Shown: positions 10,651 to 21,852, numbered from the stretch's first letter. The stretch is DNA of 64,000 nt from Musa acuminata AAA Group (GCF_036884655.1 NC_088342.1:9543501-9607500); one strand, 5' to 3'. Numbers and translations are program-made. Notes: a model not told the origin generated them from the letters alone.

Positions 10651-13600
10651 TGTAGAACTTCCTCTGATATACGACGTATAAATATACTTCTTAACGGGTC
10701 GAATGGATGGACAATCCGGATCCGCTCATTCTTGGATCCGTGGACCCCAACAGTGAATGGTCCCTGACCGTAACGGTTTAACTTCCAAAGGTGAGCCGTG
10801 TGAACTGTCAAGGCGCTTTCAGTTGGCGAGCTTCCCACTCTTCTTTGTCTTTTCCCCCCATTCATCTCGCTCCAAACCCTCGTCCCCTGCTCTTCCCCAA
10901 TGCCGCTCTCGGGTTCCAAGATCACCTCTCGCTCCTCCTCTGTCCCCGCTTATCGGCGAAACCCCCATTTTCACGGCCGCCGCGGTAGATCCAGCACGAG
11001 GAGCGCTCCGGTTGGTGGTTGTCGCAATAGCTCCAGCGAGGGGAGCAATAGCCGAGATCTTCGATCAAGTGATCGAGAAGAAGTTTTCAGACAGTCACGT
11101 TCGTATCTTCCTTATTTTCTTTTCTGTTTTGGTTGCACTGGAGCTTTGTGATCCCGCTTTTGTACTAAAGATTTTAGGGAATCCTCTTTCTTGGATCTTC
11201 AAAAAATTGAGTATCCCTGATTAGAAGAAATAATAGTTGATCGCCTGAGGAAGGATCCTATATTCGTGTAGGCTTATGGTAATATAGTTCTTGATTCCTT
11301 CAGGGTCGGTTGGAGAGCTTCTATATTAATATGATTTCATAGAAGTTCAGATTAAGTTTTATTAATCTGAACAAACAGCCCCTATTAATATGATTTCGTA
11401 GAAGTTTCGATTAGATATGATTAATCTGAACAAATAGCTTCAAAAAGCACATGCCGGTACGAAGCTGTCAGTTAACAAGCAACAAGCAGTGGATTCCGAT
11501 AAGGAGTTCATCTCTGTTCTTTATTTTTAGTGTTAATTGAGAATGGGAAATAAGTATATGTACAGTGGAAAAGAGAGATACAGGAGATGGATGAGAGAGA
11601 CAAGAGGAGTAATAGGGAAAAATGAAGAGATAAAGAGGTACATAGAAGGAAAGTGGATGACAGAGAGAGAAAAAGGGTAGAAGGGGGTATAAAAATTTTT
11701 GCTGAGCTTCTTGCGGAAAAAAAATAGAGGAACTTGTTTGGACGATTGTCACATAAATATAGATTACTATCTCGACTGTCCAAGTAGATTGAAGGTCGAA
11801 TTGATTAATTTTTAAATGGATTTATATAAATGCATGAGTATATGTATATGTGTGTGTTTGTGTGAAAGTGGCTGTATGTGTATGTGTGTCTATGTGCAAG
11901 TGGCCGTATATATTTGTGTATATGATATAGCTAATTTTAGTTGTTGCATGCAGATTAATTTCAGATTTAGTAATTGTGATTGTTTCAGCTATCATCAACG
12001 ATATTACCTTTTCCTGCCTGGGACAGCCAGTGTGAGTAGTCATAATTATTGTTTAGCCATAACTTATTGATTGTAAACTGCCTCAATATATTTTTCTTCA
12101 GTAGACCTTTTTGCTCACCGTACAATTCCATGTATAAGATCACTGTTGGTTATCTTCTTACTGAATCTTTCATTGGAACCAGTTGGAGCATGTGATTTAC
12201 TAGTAAAATAGTGCAGATAACTCCAGCAAGTTACCATGTTCTTTTTCTTTTCTGTGTTGTTTCTACTCATGTTTCTTCAACAGGATGCTTTTTATGTGGT
12301 TTATAAAATGCCTCAACTAAGTTATAGTTGTTTCGACCTTTAAATATGTGGATATGTCTGGCAGAGACCTTGTGTCTCCTGGAACTGAACAATCAACATG
12401 TTGAACAAACAATAAAAACAGCAGTATACCTATAGGAAGGCAAATGATGTCCAATTCCATAAAATTTTCTTCACTATTCTTGCATGATTACATATTTGAC
12501 AATTAATTTTATGACCGTTTCCGTTAATTGTTGCAGCACACTTTTTTCTTGAACTGGAAATCAAGTATCATCCGTGTTTCTATTATACAAACAAATGGAA
12601 CTTCTGGCTTTGAAATATTTGGTTGTGTTGAAAAAGTTGGTCATAAAAGCTGGAAATGTTTGTTGAGTTCAAGCCATTACTTCAGGTATATCAAACTGGA
12701 CTTTCAATAGCATAAATGCCTAGAAACAAAAGCGTTACATGGGATAACATGTTGTAAGCATATTTGACCATGTTGCTGGGTTAATGTGTTGCTGGGGTTT
12801 TGCATTATGCATTCACAAGGACCAACCGTTTTCCATATGTAACAGTGGGCATGAGACAGGCATATAATTGGCATGGACATCGCATAGCCCCTTCGCCATG
12901 GAAGGTATCTTAATGATAAGCGGTCTCATACAAGCTTTACCTTATTTTCTTCAGCTGTGGCGGTAACTTTTCGATGATGTATGGTCACTTGATTTTGGAT
13001 CTCTGCAACCAGGAGGAGACTATTGCACAATTTAGTGTCGTGTTTCTCCTTTCTGCGCTGTGTCCAGAGATTTCCTGTACTAAGGTACTTTATTTGACTG
13101 AGAAGAAGCCTTCATATTTGTTTATTGTTAGCCAATGCTACTTCCTAAATTGCTCCCAGTCGTTCAATGTGTTTTCTTCACCATACTGCTTATTTGAATT
13201 TTCATCTTTGCCCTGTTGCTATTCTCGAGGTCTACTTGAGATCACCATTTTTATGGTGAGCTATCTTTTACTGAGGCTAACACAGATCATTTTGAATTGG
13301 GCTGTTATGTTTTTCATGTCTGCCATGGTAGCTTGTGTTCTGAATGTTTCATAAACTGGAATTCTCTGAAGTGTACTTATTGTTCATTTCATGCAGCTAT
13401 GTGGTGGAAAATCGTCAGAAGGCATAATTATTGGTTCTTTCTTATCTATGTCATAGGCAGCAGTGGTGATTATTATCTCTATTTCAGTATCCGGATATTT
13501 AAGTTCTGGTTTTCAATCTTTGCACCTACTAACTTTGAGGTATTTCCTTATTTTTCTTTTTTTGCGTACCAGGCATTAAAATTTTAAGTGGGAAACAACA

Positions 13601-13900
13601 TCACAAATTCCTACATGGCCAAGTGATAAATGGTGCACTCCGGCAACAGGTTTGGCTTGTGGTCTCTTTTGCTTTCATAGCACGATTCTGCTAATTTTCC
13701 AACGCAAAAGAACCATTATGTCCCGAATTAATTCCCGACTCTTATCACTAGGAGGTGGGAAACCTTGGCAATGTTGGCGGGAAAGATTTGTTTCGTAATT
13801 TGTATCTCATCACCCCAACCACTCTCTTTACGTGGAAGAAGAGTTGGAAACAAATGGGAGAAGGACGGCGCTCTTTGGTCTGGCCCTTCGATTCCGTCCC
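10651..13900. other. Intergenic or possible non-coding transcript region
   Basis: 10780-11150 is GC-rich with an open frame at 10900-11151 rich in Ser and Arg, resembling a 5' UTR or first exon. No continuation was found. 11.4-13.7 kb is AT-rich with a T-rich antisense stretch near 11470-11750 and a TG-rich patch at 11838-11905. Short hydrophobic frames at 12974-13587 match nothing I know. Confidence 0.35.
11323..11440. repeat. Two-copy tandem repeat, about 60 bp
   Basis: TATTAATATGATTTCATAGA, later GATTAATCTGAACAAACAG, is repeated once (11323-11382, 11383-11440) with several substitutions. Confidence 0.8.
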
Positions 13901-14038
13901 ATGGCATCAACGAGCGAGAAGAGCCCCACGGAGCGAAATCCGCCGCCGCCTCCTGCACTCGTCCCACCAATTCGAAACCCTTACTTGGATCTCGTCTCCT
14001 TCTTCTCCCGAAGGCGAAGACGGGACGGACCGTGGTGA
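13901..14038 (+). CDS. Possible small or first-exon ORF, unknown
   Basis: A 45-residue frame starts MASTSEKSPTERNPPPPPA and contains NPYLDLVSFFSRRRRRDG before TGA. It is in a locally GC-rich patch (13830-14090) with polyproline and a basic run, typical of a plant N-terminal exon; a GT donor is possible just before the stop. No downstream exon could be linked. It may be a relic exon or a spurious frame. Confidence 0.25.
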   Translation: MASTSEKSPTERNPPPPPALVPPIRNPYLDLVSFFSRRRRRDGPW

Positions 14039-14802
14039 TGGAAGTCGCGGCGGGAGAAGGGGAAGGAGACTGCCTTCTCTGAAAAATGTTTCGGCAGTTG
14101 TTTCACGAAGTCAGAGCACCAGTTTCAGCCTACATGCGGCAGCCAAGAATCCAAGGTCATTCTGCCTAAAGAGGTTAGACCATGATAGATATAGTTATCC
14201 AAAGAACAATCAGGTTGTACGCTAATAGGCTATCAAACTGTTAAATGTGTCTGTGATCAGGAACACAACGGACCTACAAGACTTCCTTGAAAGGAGAATT
14301 CCTTTCCACGGATATAGTTACCCTGCAGCGCCACCCTCCTGACTGTCTGATTCTGATCCAAGAACTTAACATGGCTTGGTTGAGCTTCGCTACAGGTTTC
14401 TCCATACAAACTATGGTATGCATACTGTGATGAAACGAAATATAAGTTTGGATCACCTGTACGTGAGTGTATTCTCACTCAAATATTTCTCCATCATCAC
14501 CATCTAAAAATTAGTTGCATGTCACTAGACCTTTCTCCATCATAAGTGTTTGATTCAGTATATTTTTTCTGATGATTCTCAAAATTATGTACATGCGAAC
14601 TGTTCTTGAAATTCCAGTTTTCTGACTGTGGACATTTGACCACAATTAATGCATTTCAGAATGGATTTGTGACTATCGTTTGATATTGATTTGCCTGGTA
14701 AGGTTGTTTTTGCTGACAGGAAAGAATGGCTTCAACAATGTACAGTCATTTAATGACTGGTATTGTTTTTTAATAAATAAGTATATTGTTTTTAATTAAT
14801 AA

Positions 14803-14862
14803 GATGGAATAACTTGGTTAGAGCATGTGGCTGTTAACCACAAGGTCGGAAGTTCTCAAGCC
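14803..14862 (+). pseudogene. Decayed tRNA-Asn copy
   Basis: It retains TTAGAGCATGTGGC, then TGTTAACCACAAGGTCGGA, matching the anticodon arm of the array tRNA. The D arm has lost several bases, the T loop has an insertion and the 3' acceptor strand is gone. Confidence 0.85.
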
Positions 14863-14869
14863 TTTGTCT

Positions 14870-16960
14870 CTTGGTAGATTAGAACTTTGCTTTTTGAAAC
14901 AAAATATGAACTTTTTGTCTCAGCAAACGATATTATGAGTTTTTTGCCTTATCAAAGATCACCTGGTGATCATTTGATAGATTGATAGTTTTTGTTGAAT
15001 TTTTTTGTCCTAATGAAGATGACCTAATTGTCAAAGGAAAGATTCACAGCCTTATAATCTCTTGAAGGATTAGAACTTTAGCCCTCCTTCCAGCATTTAA
15101 TTCTTTATTTTTTTTCTACTTCCATAATACTGTTATTTTATTGAATCCTGTGTCTTAACAAATAGTGTTTATTTTTTATACACATTTGTTGTATGGTAGA
15201 TTGATACTTTTTGTTGAATTCTTTGTCCTAACAAAGATCACCTAACTAGATGGATTTTGATAGCCTTGTTTCTTGATGGACTAGAACTTTGGTTTTTTTG
15301 AACAAAATATGAACTTTTTGTCTCAGCAAACAATATAGAAATTTAGCCCTCCTTCTAGCGTTTAATTCTTTATTTTTTTTACTTCCATAATACTGTTATT
15401 TTATCAAATCCTGTGTCTTAACAGATAGCGTTTATTTTTTATACACAGTTGTTGTATGGTAGATTGATACTTTTTGTTGAATTCTTTGTCCTACCAAAGA
15501 TCATCTAACTGGATGGATTGGTAGTCTTGTCTCTTGATGGATTAGAACTTTACTTCTTTTGAACAAAATATGAACTTTTTGTCTCGGCAAATAATATTAT
15601 GAGTTTTCTATCTTACCAAAGATCACCTGGTGATCATTTGATAGATTGATAGTTTTTGTTGAATTTTTTTGTCCTAATGAAGATGACCTAATTATCAAAA
15701 GAAAGATTGACAGCCTTATAATCTCTTGAAGGATTAGAACTTTACTTCTTTACACCGAATATGAATCCTTTTTCTTAGCAAACAATAGTATTACTTATTT
15801 GACTGATCAAAGGTCACCTAGTAATCATTTGATACACTGATTTTTTTTTGTTAAATTCTAAATTCTAATTTACAAAAGATCACCTAGTTGTCTTATGATG
15901 AAATTTTTGGTTGAATACATTTCCAAATAATCTTTGATGGATAAAAAACTTTACCTTATAAAGCCAAACATCATCTAATTGTGAACTGTCATAGTAGCTT
16001 TATACTCATCGAATTTGAATTTTCTACAAAGAACATCCCTCCTGCTCTTTGTTTCTAGATAGAATATCTAATCTTGCATTTAGTTTCTTTTATCTTACGT
16101 GAAACTATAATTTTCCTTGTATATAACTATCCTTGTATATTATAATTTTCCATGTTTGATTCTCTTTTAGTGACTCAACGTGGCCTTCCCCATATCCAAA
16201 TCTCTTTGGAAGGAACTTGGTGAAGGCCAATGGTGCAGCTCTGTAGCACCACTAGAATGGGTACGACTCTTAACTCATCTGTACTTTGCTAAATATTTCT
16301 CCTTATAAACAATACAGTTTTCAATCCATCACCTGGTAATCATTTGGTACATTTTTTTGTTGAATTTTATCTTACCAAAGATGCCTAGTTGTCTTATGAT
16401 GCGCTCAATTTTGTTTGTTGAATACATTTCCAAATCACCTTTGATTGATACAAACTTTACTTTGTGAAGCCAAACACCATCCAATTGTGAATTGACATAA
16501 TAGATTTATACTGGTTGAATTAGTTTTGTTGGTAATTTTCTACAACGAACATCCTCCTTCCAGTGTTCTTTGTTTCTTTTCCTTTTTTGACATGAAACTT
16601 TTAAAACCAACATCTAGCCTTGCATTTGGTTTCTTTTACGTTCCCTGAAACTACAACTTTCCTTGCATATAATTATCCTTCCGCTCAATACTCGTGACAT
16701 CATGTTTGATTCAGTTCAGGTGTCTTAGCTTCCATATCCAAATCTCTTTGGAAGAAACTAGAATGTTTTTTAATTTTACAAATCAAAACATTACCTAGTT
16801 CTCTACTAGTATATTAGACCGAGTGATTGTAGAGTTAGTTTTATTTCTATTTTTCACTAATTGCATTATCCACGCTTAAATTAATTACTTGTCTAGTAGT
16901 TTTTATTTGAAGTTTTCTTTTTTATTTTTCCACTAATCACTTATACACATTTTAACTAAC
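14870..16960. repeat. Degenerate repeat field with tRNA-Asn 3'-half remnants
   Basis: AT-rich DNA in which phrases recur in diverged form: 'AAAGATCACCTGGTGATCAT' (14957, 15616), 'GATTGATAGTTTTTGTTGAA' (about 14982, 15644) and 'GAACAAAATATGAACTTTTT' (about 15300, 15558). At about 15068-15090 and 15344-15362 the phrase TAGCCCTCCTTCTAGCG, or a variant of it, appears. That is the T-stem and acceptor 3' half of tRNA-Asn without the 5' half. No protein gene is seen. Confidence 0.65.
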
Positions 16961-16962
16961 GA

Positions 16963-16979
16963 GCTGGAATAGCTCAGTT

Positions 16980-17012
<33 letters not shown>

Positions 17013-17036
17013 GAGGTTCAAGCCCTCCTTCTAGCG
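16963..17036 (+). tRNA. tRNA-Asn(GTT) copy 1
   Basis: Full cloverleaf: acceptor GCTGGAA/TTCTAGC, D stem GCTC/GAGC, anticodon loop CTGTTAA, T stem GGAGG/CCTCC, discriminator G. Consensus sequence; flanking spacer is more divergent than in copies 5-33. Confidence 0.97.
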
Positions 17037-17154
17037 TGATAAGTATTAAATTTGGTTTTATTTATATTTACATTAATTATTAGTATAAAAGTTTTTATTT
17101 TTTAGTTTTTTTCTTCTTTTTTCACTAATTACTTATACACATTTTAACAAGCGA

Positions 17155-17229
17155 GCTGGAATAGCTCAGTTGGTTAGAGCGTGTGGCTGTTTAACCACAA
17201 GGTCGGAGGTTCAAGCCCTCCTTCTAGCG
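17155..17229 (+). tRNA. tRNA-Asn copy 2, enlarged anticodon loop
   Basis: 75 nt. One extra T gives an 8-nt anticodon loop, CTGTTTAA, between intact TGTGG/CCACA stems. The rest is consensus. Probably non-functional or altered in decoding. Confidence 0.9.
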
Positions 17230-17348
17230 TGATAAGTATTAAATTTTATTTTATTTATATTTACACTAATTACTAGTATAAAAGTTTTTATTTTTTAGTT
17301 TTCTTTTTTATTTTTCCACTAATCACTTATATAAACTTTAACCAATGA

Positions 17349-17422
17349 GCTGGAATAGCTCAGTTGGTTAGAGCGTGTGGCTGTTAACCACAAGGGCGGA
17401 TGTTCAAACCCTCCTTCTAGCG
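17349..17422 (+). tRNA. tRNA-Asn(GTT) copy 3, T-arm variant
   Basis: Variable region reads AGGGC and the T arm reads GGATG-TTCAAAC-CCTCC, which puts a T/C mismatch in the T stem and alters the B box. Anticodon arm is intact. Confidence 0.85.
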
Positions 17423-17544
17423 TGATGAGTATTAAATTTAGTTTTATTTTTATGTTTTACATTAATTATTAGTATAAAAGTTTTTATTTTTTAAGTTTTA
17501 TTTTTATTTTTCCACTAATTACTTATACACATTTTAACTAACGA

Positions 17545-17563
17545 GCTGGAATAGCTCAGTTGT

Positions 17564-17594
<31 letters not shown>

Positions 17595-17618
17595 GAGGTT
17601 TAAGCCCTCTTTCTAGCG
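17545..17618 (+). tRNA. tRNA-Asn(GTT) copy 4, D- and T-loop variant
   Basis: The D-loop GG becomes GT (TTGTTTAGAGC) and the T loop is TTTAAGC, losing the invariant C of TTC and weakening the B box; the T stem ends CCTCT. Likely a decayed gene. Confidence 0.85.
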
Positions 17619-17731
17619 TGAAATTTATTAGATTTAGTTTTATTTACATTAATTACTTGTACAAAAGTTTTTATTTTTTAGTTTTCCTTTTTATTTTTCC
17701 ACTAATGACTTATACACACTTTAACTAACGA

Positions 17732-17748
17732 GCTGGAATAGCTCAGTT

Positions 17749-17781
<33 letters not shown>

Positions 17782-17805
17782 GAGGTTCAAGCCCTCCTTC
17801 TAGCG
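17732..17805 (+). tRNA. tRNA-Asn(GTT) copy 5
   Basis: Consensus 74-nt sequence. Preceded by the TAACTAACGA-type leader. Confidence 0.97.
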
Positions 17806-17924
17806 TTAAAAGTATTAAATTTGATTTTATTTATATTTACATTAATTACTAGTATAAAAGTTTTTATTTTTTAGTTTTCTTTTTGATTTTTCCACGAATT
17901 ACTTATACACACTTTAATCAACGA

Positions 17925-17941
17925 GCTGGAATAGCTCAGTT

Positions 17942-17974
<33 letters not shown>

Positions 17975-17998
17975 GAGGTTCAAGCCCTCCTTCTAGCG
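17925..17998 (+). tRNA. tRNA-Asn(GTT) copy 6
   Basis: Consensus 74-nt sequence; first copy with the homogenised AATCAACGA leader. Confidence 0.97.
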
Positions 17999-18117
17999 TT
18001 AAAAGTATTAAATTTGATTTTATTTATATTTACATTAATTACTAGTATAAAAGTTTTTATTTTTTAGTTTTCTTTTTGATTTTTCCACAAATTACTTATA
18101 CACACTTTAATCAACGA

Positions 18118-18134
18118 GCTGGAATAGCTCAGTT

Positions 18135-18167
<33 letters not shown>

Positions 18168-18191
18168 GAGGTTCAAGCCCTCCTTCTAGCG
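18118..18191 (+). tRNA. tRNA-Asn(GTT) copy 7
   Basis: Consensus sequence; upstream spacer has the CCACAAATTAC variant, shared with copies 17 and 22. Confidence 0.97.
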
Positions 18192-18310
18192 TTAAAAGTA
18201 TTAAATTTGATTTTATTTATATTTACATTAATTACTAGTATAAAAGTTTTTATTTTTTAGTTTTCTTTTTGATTTTTCCACGAATTACTTATACACACTT
18301 TAATCAACGA

Positions 18311-18327
18311 GCTGGAATAGCTCAGTT

Positions 18328-18360
<33 letters not shown>

Positions 18361-18384
18361 GAGGTTCAAGCCCTCCTTCTAGCG
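18311..18384 (+). tRNA. tRNA-Asn(GTT) copy 8
   Basis: Consensus sequence. Confidence 0.97.
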
Positions 18385-18503
18385 TTAAAAGTATTAAATT
18401 TGATTTTATTTATATTTACATTAATTACTAGTATAAAAGTTTTTATTTTTTAGTTTTCTTTTTGATTTTTCCACGAATTACTTATACACACTTTAATCAA
18501 CGA

Positions 18504-18520
18504 GCTGGAATAGCTCAGTT

Positions 18521-18553
<33 letters not shown>

Positions 18554-18577
18554 GAGGTTCAAGCCCTCCTTCTAGCG
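18504..18577 (+). tRNA. tRNA-Asn(GTT) copy 9
   Basis: Consensus sequence; downstream spacer has TATTAGATTTG and TTTCCATT, shared with copy 33. Confidence 0.97.
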
Positions 18578-18696
18578 TTAAAAGTATTAGATTTGATTTT
18601 ATTTATATTTCCATTAATTACTAGTATAAAAGTTTTTATTTTTTAGTTTTCTTTTTGATTTTTCCACGAATTACTTATACACACTTTAATCAACGA

Positions 18697-18713
18697 GCTG
18701 GAATAGCTCAGTT

Positions 18714-18746
<33 letters not shown>

Positions 18747-18770
18747 GAGGTTCAAGCCCTCCTTCTAGCG
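18697..18770 (+). tRNA. tRNA-Asn(GTT) copy 10
   Basis: Consensus sequence. Confidence 0.97.
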
Positions 18771-18889
18771 TTAAAAGTATTAAATTTGATTTTATTTATA
18801 TTTACATTAATTACTAGTATAAAAGTTTTTATTTTTTAGTTTTCTTTTTGATTTTTCCACGAATTACTTATACACACTTTAATCAACGA

Positions 18890-18906
18890 GCTGGAATAGC
18901 TCAGTT

Positions 18907-18939
<33 letters not shown>

Positions 18940-18963
18940 GAGGTTCAAGCCCTCCTTCTAGCG
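18890..18963 (+). tRNA. tRNA-Asn(GTT) copy 11
   Basis: Consensus sequence. Confidence 0.97.
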
Positions 18964-19082
18964 TTAAAAGTATTAAATTTGATTTTATTTATATTTACAT
19001 TAATTACTAGTATAAAAGTTTTTATTTTTTAGTTTTCTTTTTGATTTTTCCACGAATTACTTATACACACTTTAATCAACGA

Positions 19083-19099
19083 GCTGGAATAGCTCAGTT

Positions 19100-19132
<33 letters not shown>

Positions 19133-19156
19133 GAGGTTCAAGCCCTCCTTCTAGCG
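19083..19156 (+). tRNA. tRNA-Asn(GTT) copy 12
   Basis: Consensus sequence. Confidence 0.97.
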
Positions 19157-19275
19157 TTAAAAGTATTAAATTTGATTTTATTTATATTTACATTAATTAC
19201 TAGTATAAAAGTTTTTATTTTTTAGTTTTCTTTTTGATTTTTCCACGAATTACTTATACACACTTTAATCAACGA

Positions 19276-19292
19276 GCTGGAATAGCTCAGTT

Positions 19293-19325
<33 letters not shown>

Positions 19326-19349
19326 GAGGTTCAAGCCCTCCTTCTAGCG
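19276..19349 (+). tRNA. tRNA-Asn(GTT) copy 13
   Basis: Consensus sequence. Confidence 0.97.
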
Positions 19350-19468
19350 TTAAAAGTATTAAATTTGATTTTATTTATATTTACATTAATTACTAGTATA
19401 AAAGTTTTTATTTTTTAGTTTTCTTTTTGATTTTTCCACGAATTACTTATACACACTTTAATCAACGA

Positions 19469-19485
19469 GCTGGAATAGCTCAGTT

Positions 19486-19518
<33 letters not shown>

Positions 19519-19542
19519 GAGGTTCAAGCCCTCCTTCTAGCG
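19469..19542 (+). tRNA. tRNA-Asn(GTT) copy 14
   Basis: Consensus sequence. Confidence 0.97.
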
Positions 19543-19661
19543 TTAAAAGTATTAAATTTGATTTTATTTATATTTACATTAATTACTAGTATAAAAGTTT
19601 TTATTTTTTAGTTTTCTTTTTGATTTTTCCACGAATTACTTATACACACTTTAATCAACGA

Positions 19662-19678
19662 GCTGGAATAGCTCAGTT

Positions 19679-19711
<33 letters not shown>

Positions 19712-19735
19712 GAGGTTCAAGCCCTCCTTCTAGCG
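19662..19735 (+). tRNA. tRNA-Asn(GTT) copy 15
   Basis: Consensus sequence. Confidence 0.97.
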
Positions 19736-19854
19736 TTAAAAGTATTAAATTTGATTTTATTTATATTTACATTAATTACTAGTATAAAAGTTTTTATTTT
19801 TTAGTTTTCTTTTTGATTTTTCCACGAATTACTTATACACACTTTAATCAACGA

Positions 19855-19871
19855 GCTGGAATAGCTCAGTT

Positions 19872-19904
<33 letters not shown>

Positions 19905-19928
19905 GAGGTTCAAGCCCTCCTTCTAGCG
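19855..19928 (+). tRNA. tRNA-Asn(GTT) copy 16
   Basis: Consensus sequence. Confidence 0.97.
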
Positions 19929-20047
19929 TTAAAAGTATTAAATTTGATTTTATTTATATTTACATTAATTACTAGTATAAAAGTTTTTATTTTTTAGTTT
20001 TCTTTTTGATTTTTCCACAAATTACTTATACACACTTTAATCAACGA

Positions 20048-20064
20048 GCTGGAATAGCTCAGTT

Positions 20065-20097
<33 letters not shown>

Positions 20098-20121
20098 GAG
20101 GTTCAAGCCCTCCTTCTAGCG
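20048..20121 (+). tRNA. tRNA-Asn(GTT) copy 17
   Basis: Consensus sequence; CCACAAATTAC spacer variant upstream. Confidence 0.97.
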
Positions 20122-20240
20122 TTAAAAGTATTAAATTTGATTTTATTTATATTTACATTAATTACTAGTATAAAAGTTTTTATTTTTTAGTTTTCTTTTT
20201 GATTTTTCCACGAATTACTTATACACACTTTAATCAACGA

Positions 20241-20257
20241 GCTGGAATAGCTCAGTT

Positions 20258-20290
<33 letters not shown>

Positions 20291-20314
20291 GAGGTTCAAG
20301 CCCTCCTTCTAGCG
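20241..20314 (+). tRNA. tRNA-Asn(GTT) copy 18
   Basis: Consensus sequence. Confidence 0.97.
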
Positions 20315-20433
20315 TTAAAAGTATTAAATTTGATTTTATTTATATTTACATTAATTACTAGTATAAAAGTTTTTATTTTTTAGTTTTCTTTTTGATTTTT
20401 CCACGAATTACTTATACACACTTTAATCAACGA

Positions 20434-20450
20434 GCTGGAATAGCTCAGTT

Positions 20451-20483
<33 letters not shown>

Positions 20484-20507
20484 GAGGTTTAAGCCCTCTT
20501 TCTAGCG
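20434..20507 (+). tRNA. tRNA-Asn(GTT) copy 19, recombinant
   Basis: The 5' half and leader match the consensus copies, while the T arm (TTTAAGC, CCTCT) and following spacer match copy 4. The weakened B box suggests low activity. Confidence 0.9.
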
Positions 20508-20620
20508 TGAAATTTATTAGATTTAGTTTTATTTACATTAATTACTTGTACAAAAGTTTTTATTTTTTAGTTTTCCTTTTTATTTTTCCACTAATGACTT
20601 ATACACACTTTAACTAACGA

Positions 20621-20637
20621 GCTGGAATAGCTCAGTT

Positions 20638-20670
<33 letters not shown>

Positions 20671-20694
20671 GAGGTTCAAGCCCTCCTTCTAGCG
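20621..20694 (+). tRNA. tRNA-Asn(GTT) copy 20
   Basis: Consensus tRNA; leader is the TAACTAACGA type, as for copy 5. Confidence 0.97.
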
Positions 20695-20813
20695 TTAAAA
20701 GTATTAAATTTGATTTTATTTATATTTACATTAATTACTAGTATAAAAGTTTTTATTTTTTAGTTTTCTTTTTGATTTTTCCACGAATTACTTATACACA
20801 CTTTAATCAACGA

Positions 20814-20830
20814 GCTGGAATAGCTCAGTT

Positions 20831-20863
<33 letters not shown>

Positions 20864-20887
20864 GAGGTTCAAGCCCTCCTTCTAGCG
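20814..20887 (+). tRNA. tRNA-Asn(GTT) copy 21
   Basis: Consensus sequence. Confidence 0.97.
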
Positions 20888-21006
20888 TTAAAAGTATTAA
20901 ATTTGATTTTATTTATATTTACATTAATTACTAGTATAAAAGTTTTTATTTTTTAGTTTTCTTTTTGATTTTTCCACAAATTACTTATACACACTTTAAT
21001 CAACGA

Positions 21007-21023
21007 GCTGGAATAGCTCAGTT

Positions 21024-21056
<33 letters not shown>

Positions 21057-21080
21057 GAGGTTCAAGCCCTCCTTCTAGCG
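21007..21080 (+). tRNA. tRNA-Asn(GTT) copy 22
   Basis: Consensus sequence; CCACAAATTAC spacer variant upstream, as for copy 7. Confidence 0.97.
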
Positions 21081-21199
21081 TTAAAAGTATTAAATTTGAT
21101 TTTATTTATATTTACATTAATTACTAGTATAAAAGTTTTTATTTTTTAGTTTTCTTTTTGATTTTTCCACGAATTACTTATACACACTTTAATCAACGA

Positions 21200-21216
21200 G
21201 CTGGAATAGCTCAGTT

Positions 21217-21249
<33 letters not shown>

Positions 21250-21273
21250 GAGGTTCAAGCCCTCCTTCTAGCG
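21200..21273 (+). tRNA. tRNA-Asn(GTT) copy 23
   Basis: Consensus sequence. Confidence 0.97.
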
Positions 21274-21392
21274 TTAAAAGTATTAAATTTGATTTTATTT
21301 ATATTTACATTAATTACTAGTATAAAAGTTTTTATTTTTTAGTTTTCTTTTTGATTTTTCCACGAATTACTTATACACACTTTAATCAACGA

Positions 21393-21409
21393 GCTGGAAT
21401 AGCTCAGTT

Positions 21410-21442
<33 letters not shown>

Positions 21443-21466
21443 GAGGTTCAAGCCCTCCTTCTAGCG
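21393..21466 (+). tRNA. tRNA-Asn(GTT) copy 24
   Basis: Consensus sequence. Confidence 0.97.
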
Positions 21467-21585
21467 TTAAAAGTATTAAATTTGATTTTATTTATATTTA
21501 CATTAATTACTAGTATAAAAGTTTTTATTTTTTAGTTTTCTTTTTGATTTTTCCACGAATTACTTATACACACTTTAATCAACGA

Positions 21586-21602
21586 GCTGGAATAGCTCAG
21601 TT

Positions 21603-21635
<33 letters not shown>

Positions 21636-21659
21636 GAGGTTCAAGCCCTCCTTCTAGCG
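21586..21659 (+). tRNA. tRNA-Asn(GTT) copy 25
   Basis: Consensus sequence. Confidence 0.97.
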
Positions 21660-21778
21660 TTAAAAGTATTAAATTTGATTTTATTTATATTTACATTAAT
21701 TACTAGTATAAAAGTTTTTATTTTTTAGTTTTCTTTTTGATTTTTCCACGAATTACTTATACACACTTTAATCAACGA

Positions 21779-21795
21779 GCTGGAATAGCTCAGTT

Positions 21796-21828
<33 letters not shown>

Positions 21829-21852
21829 GAGGTTCAAGCCCTCCTTCTAGCG
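21779..21852 (+). tRNA. tRNA-Asn(GTT) copy 26
   Basis: Consensus sequence. Confidence 0.97.
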
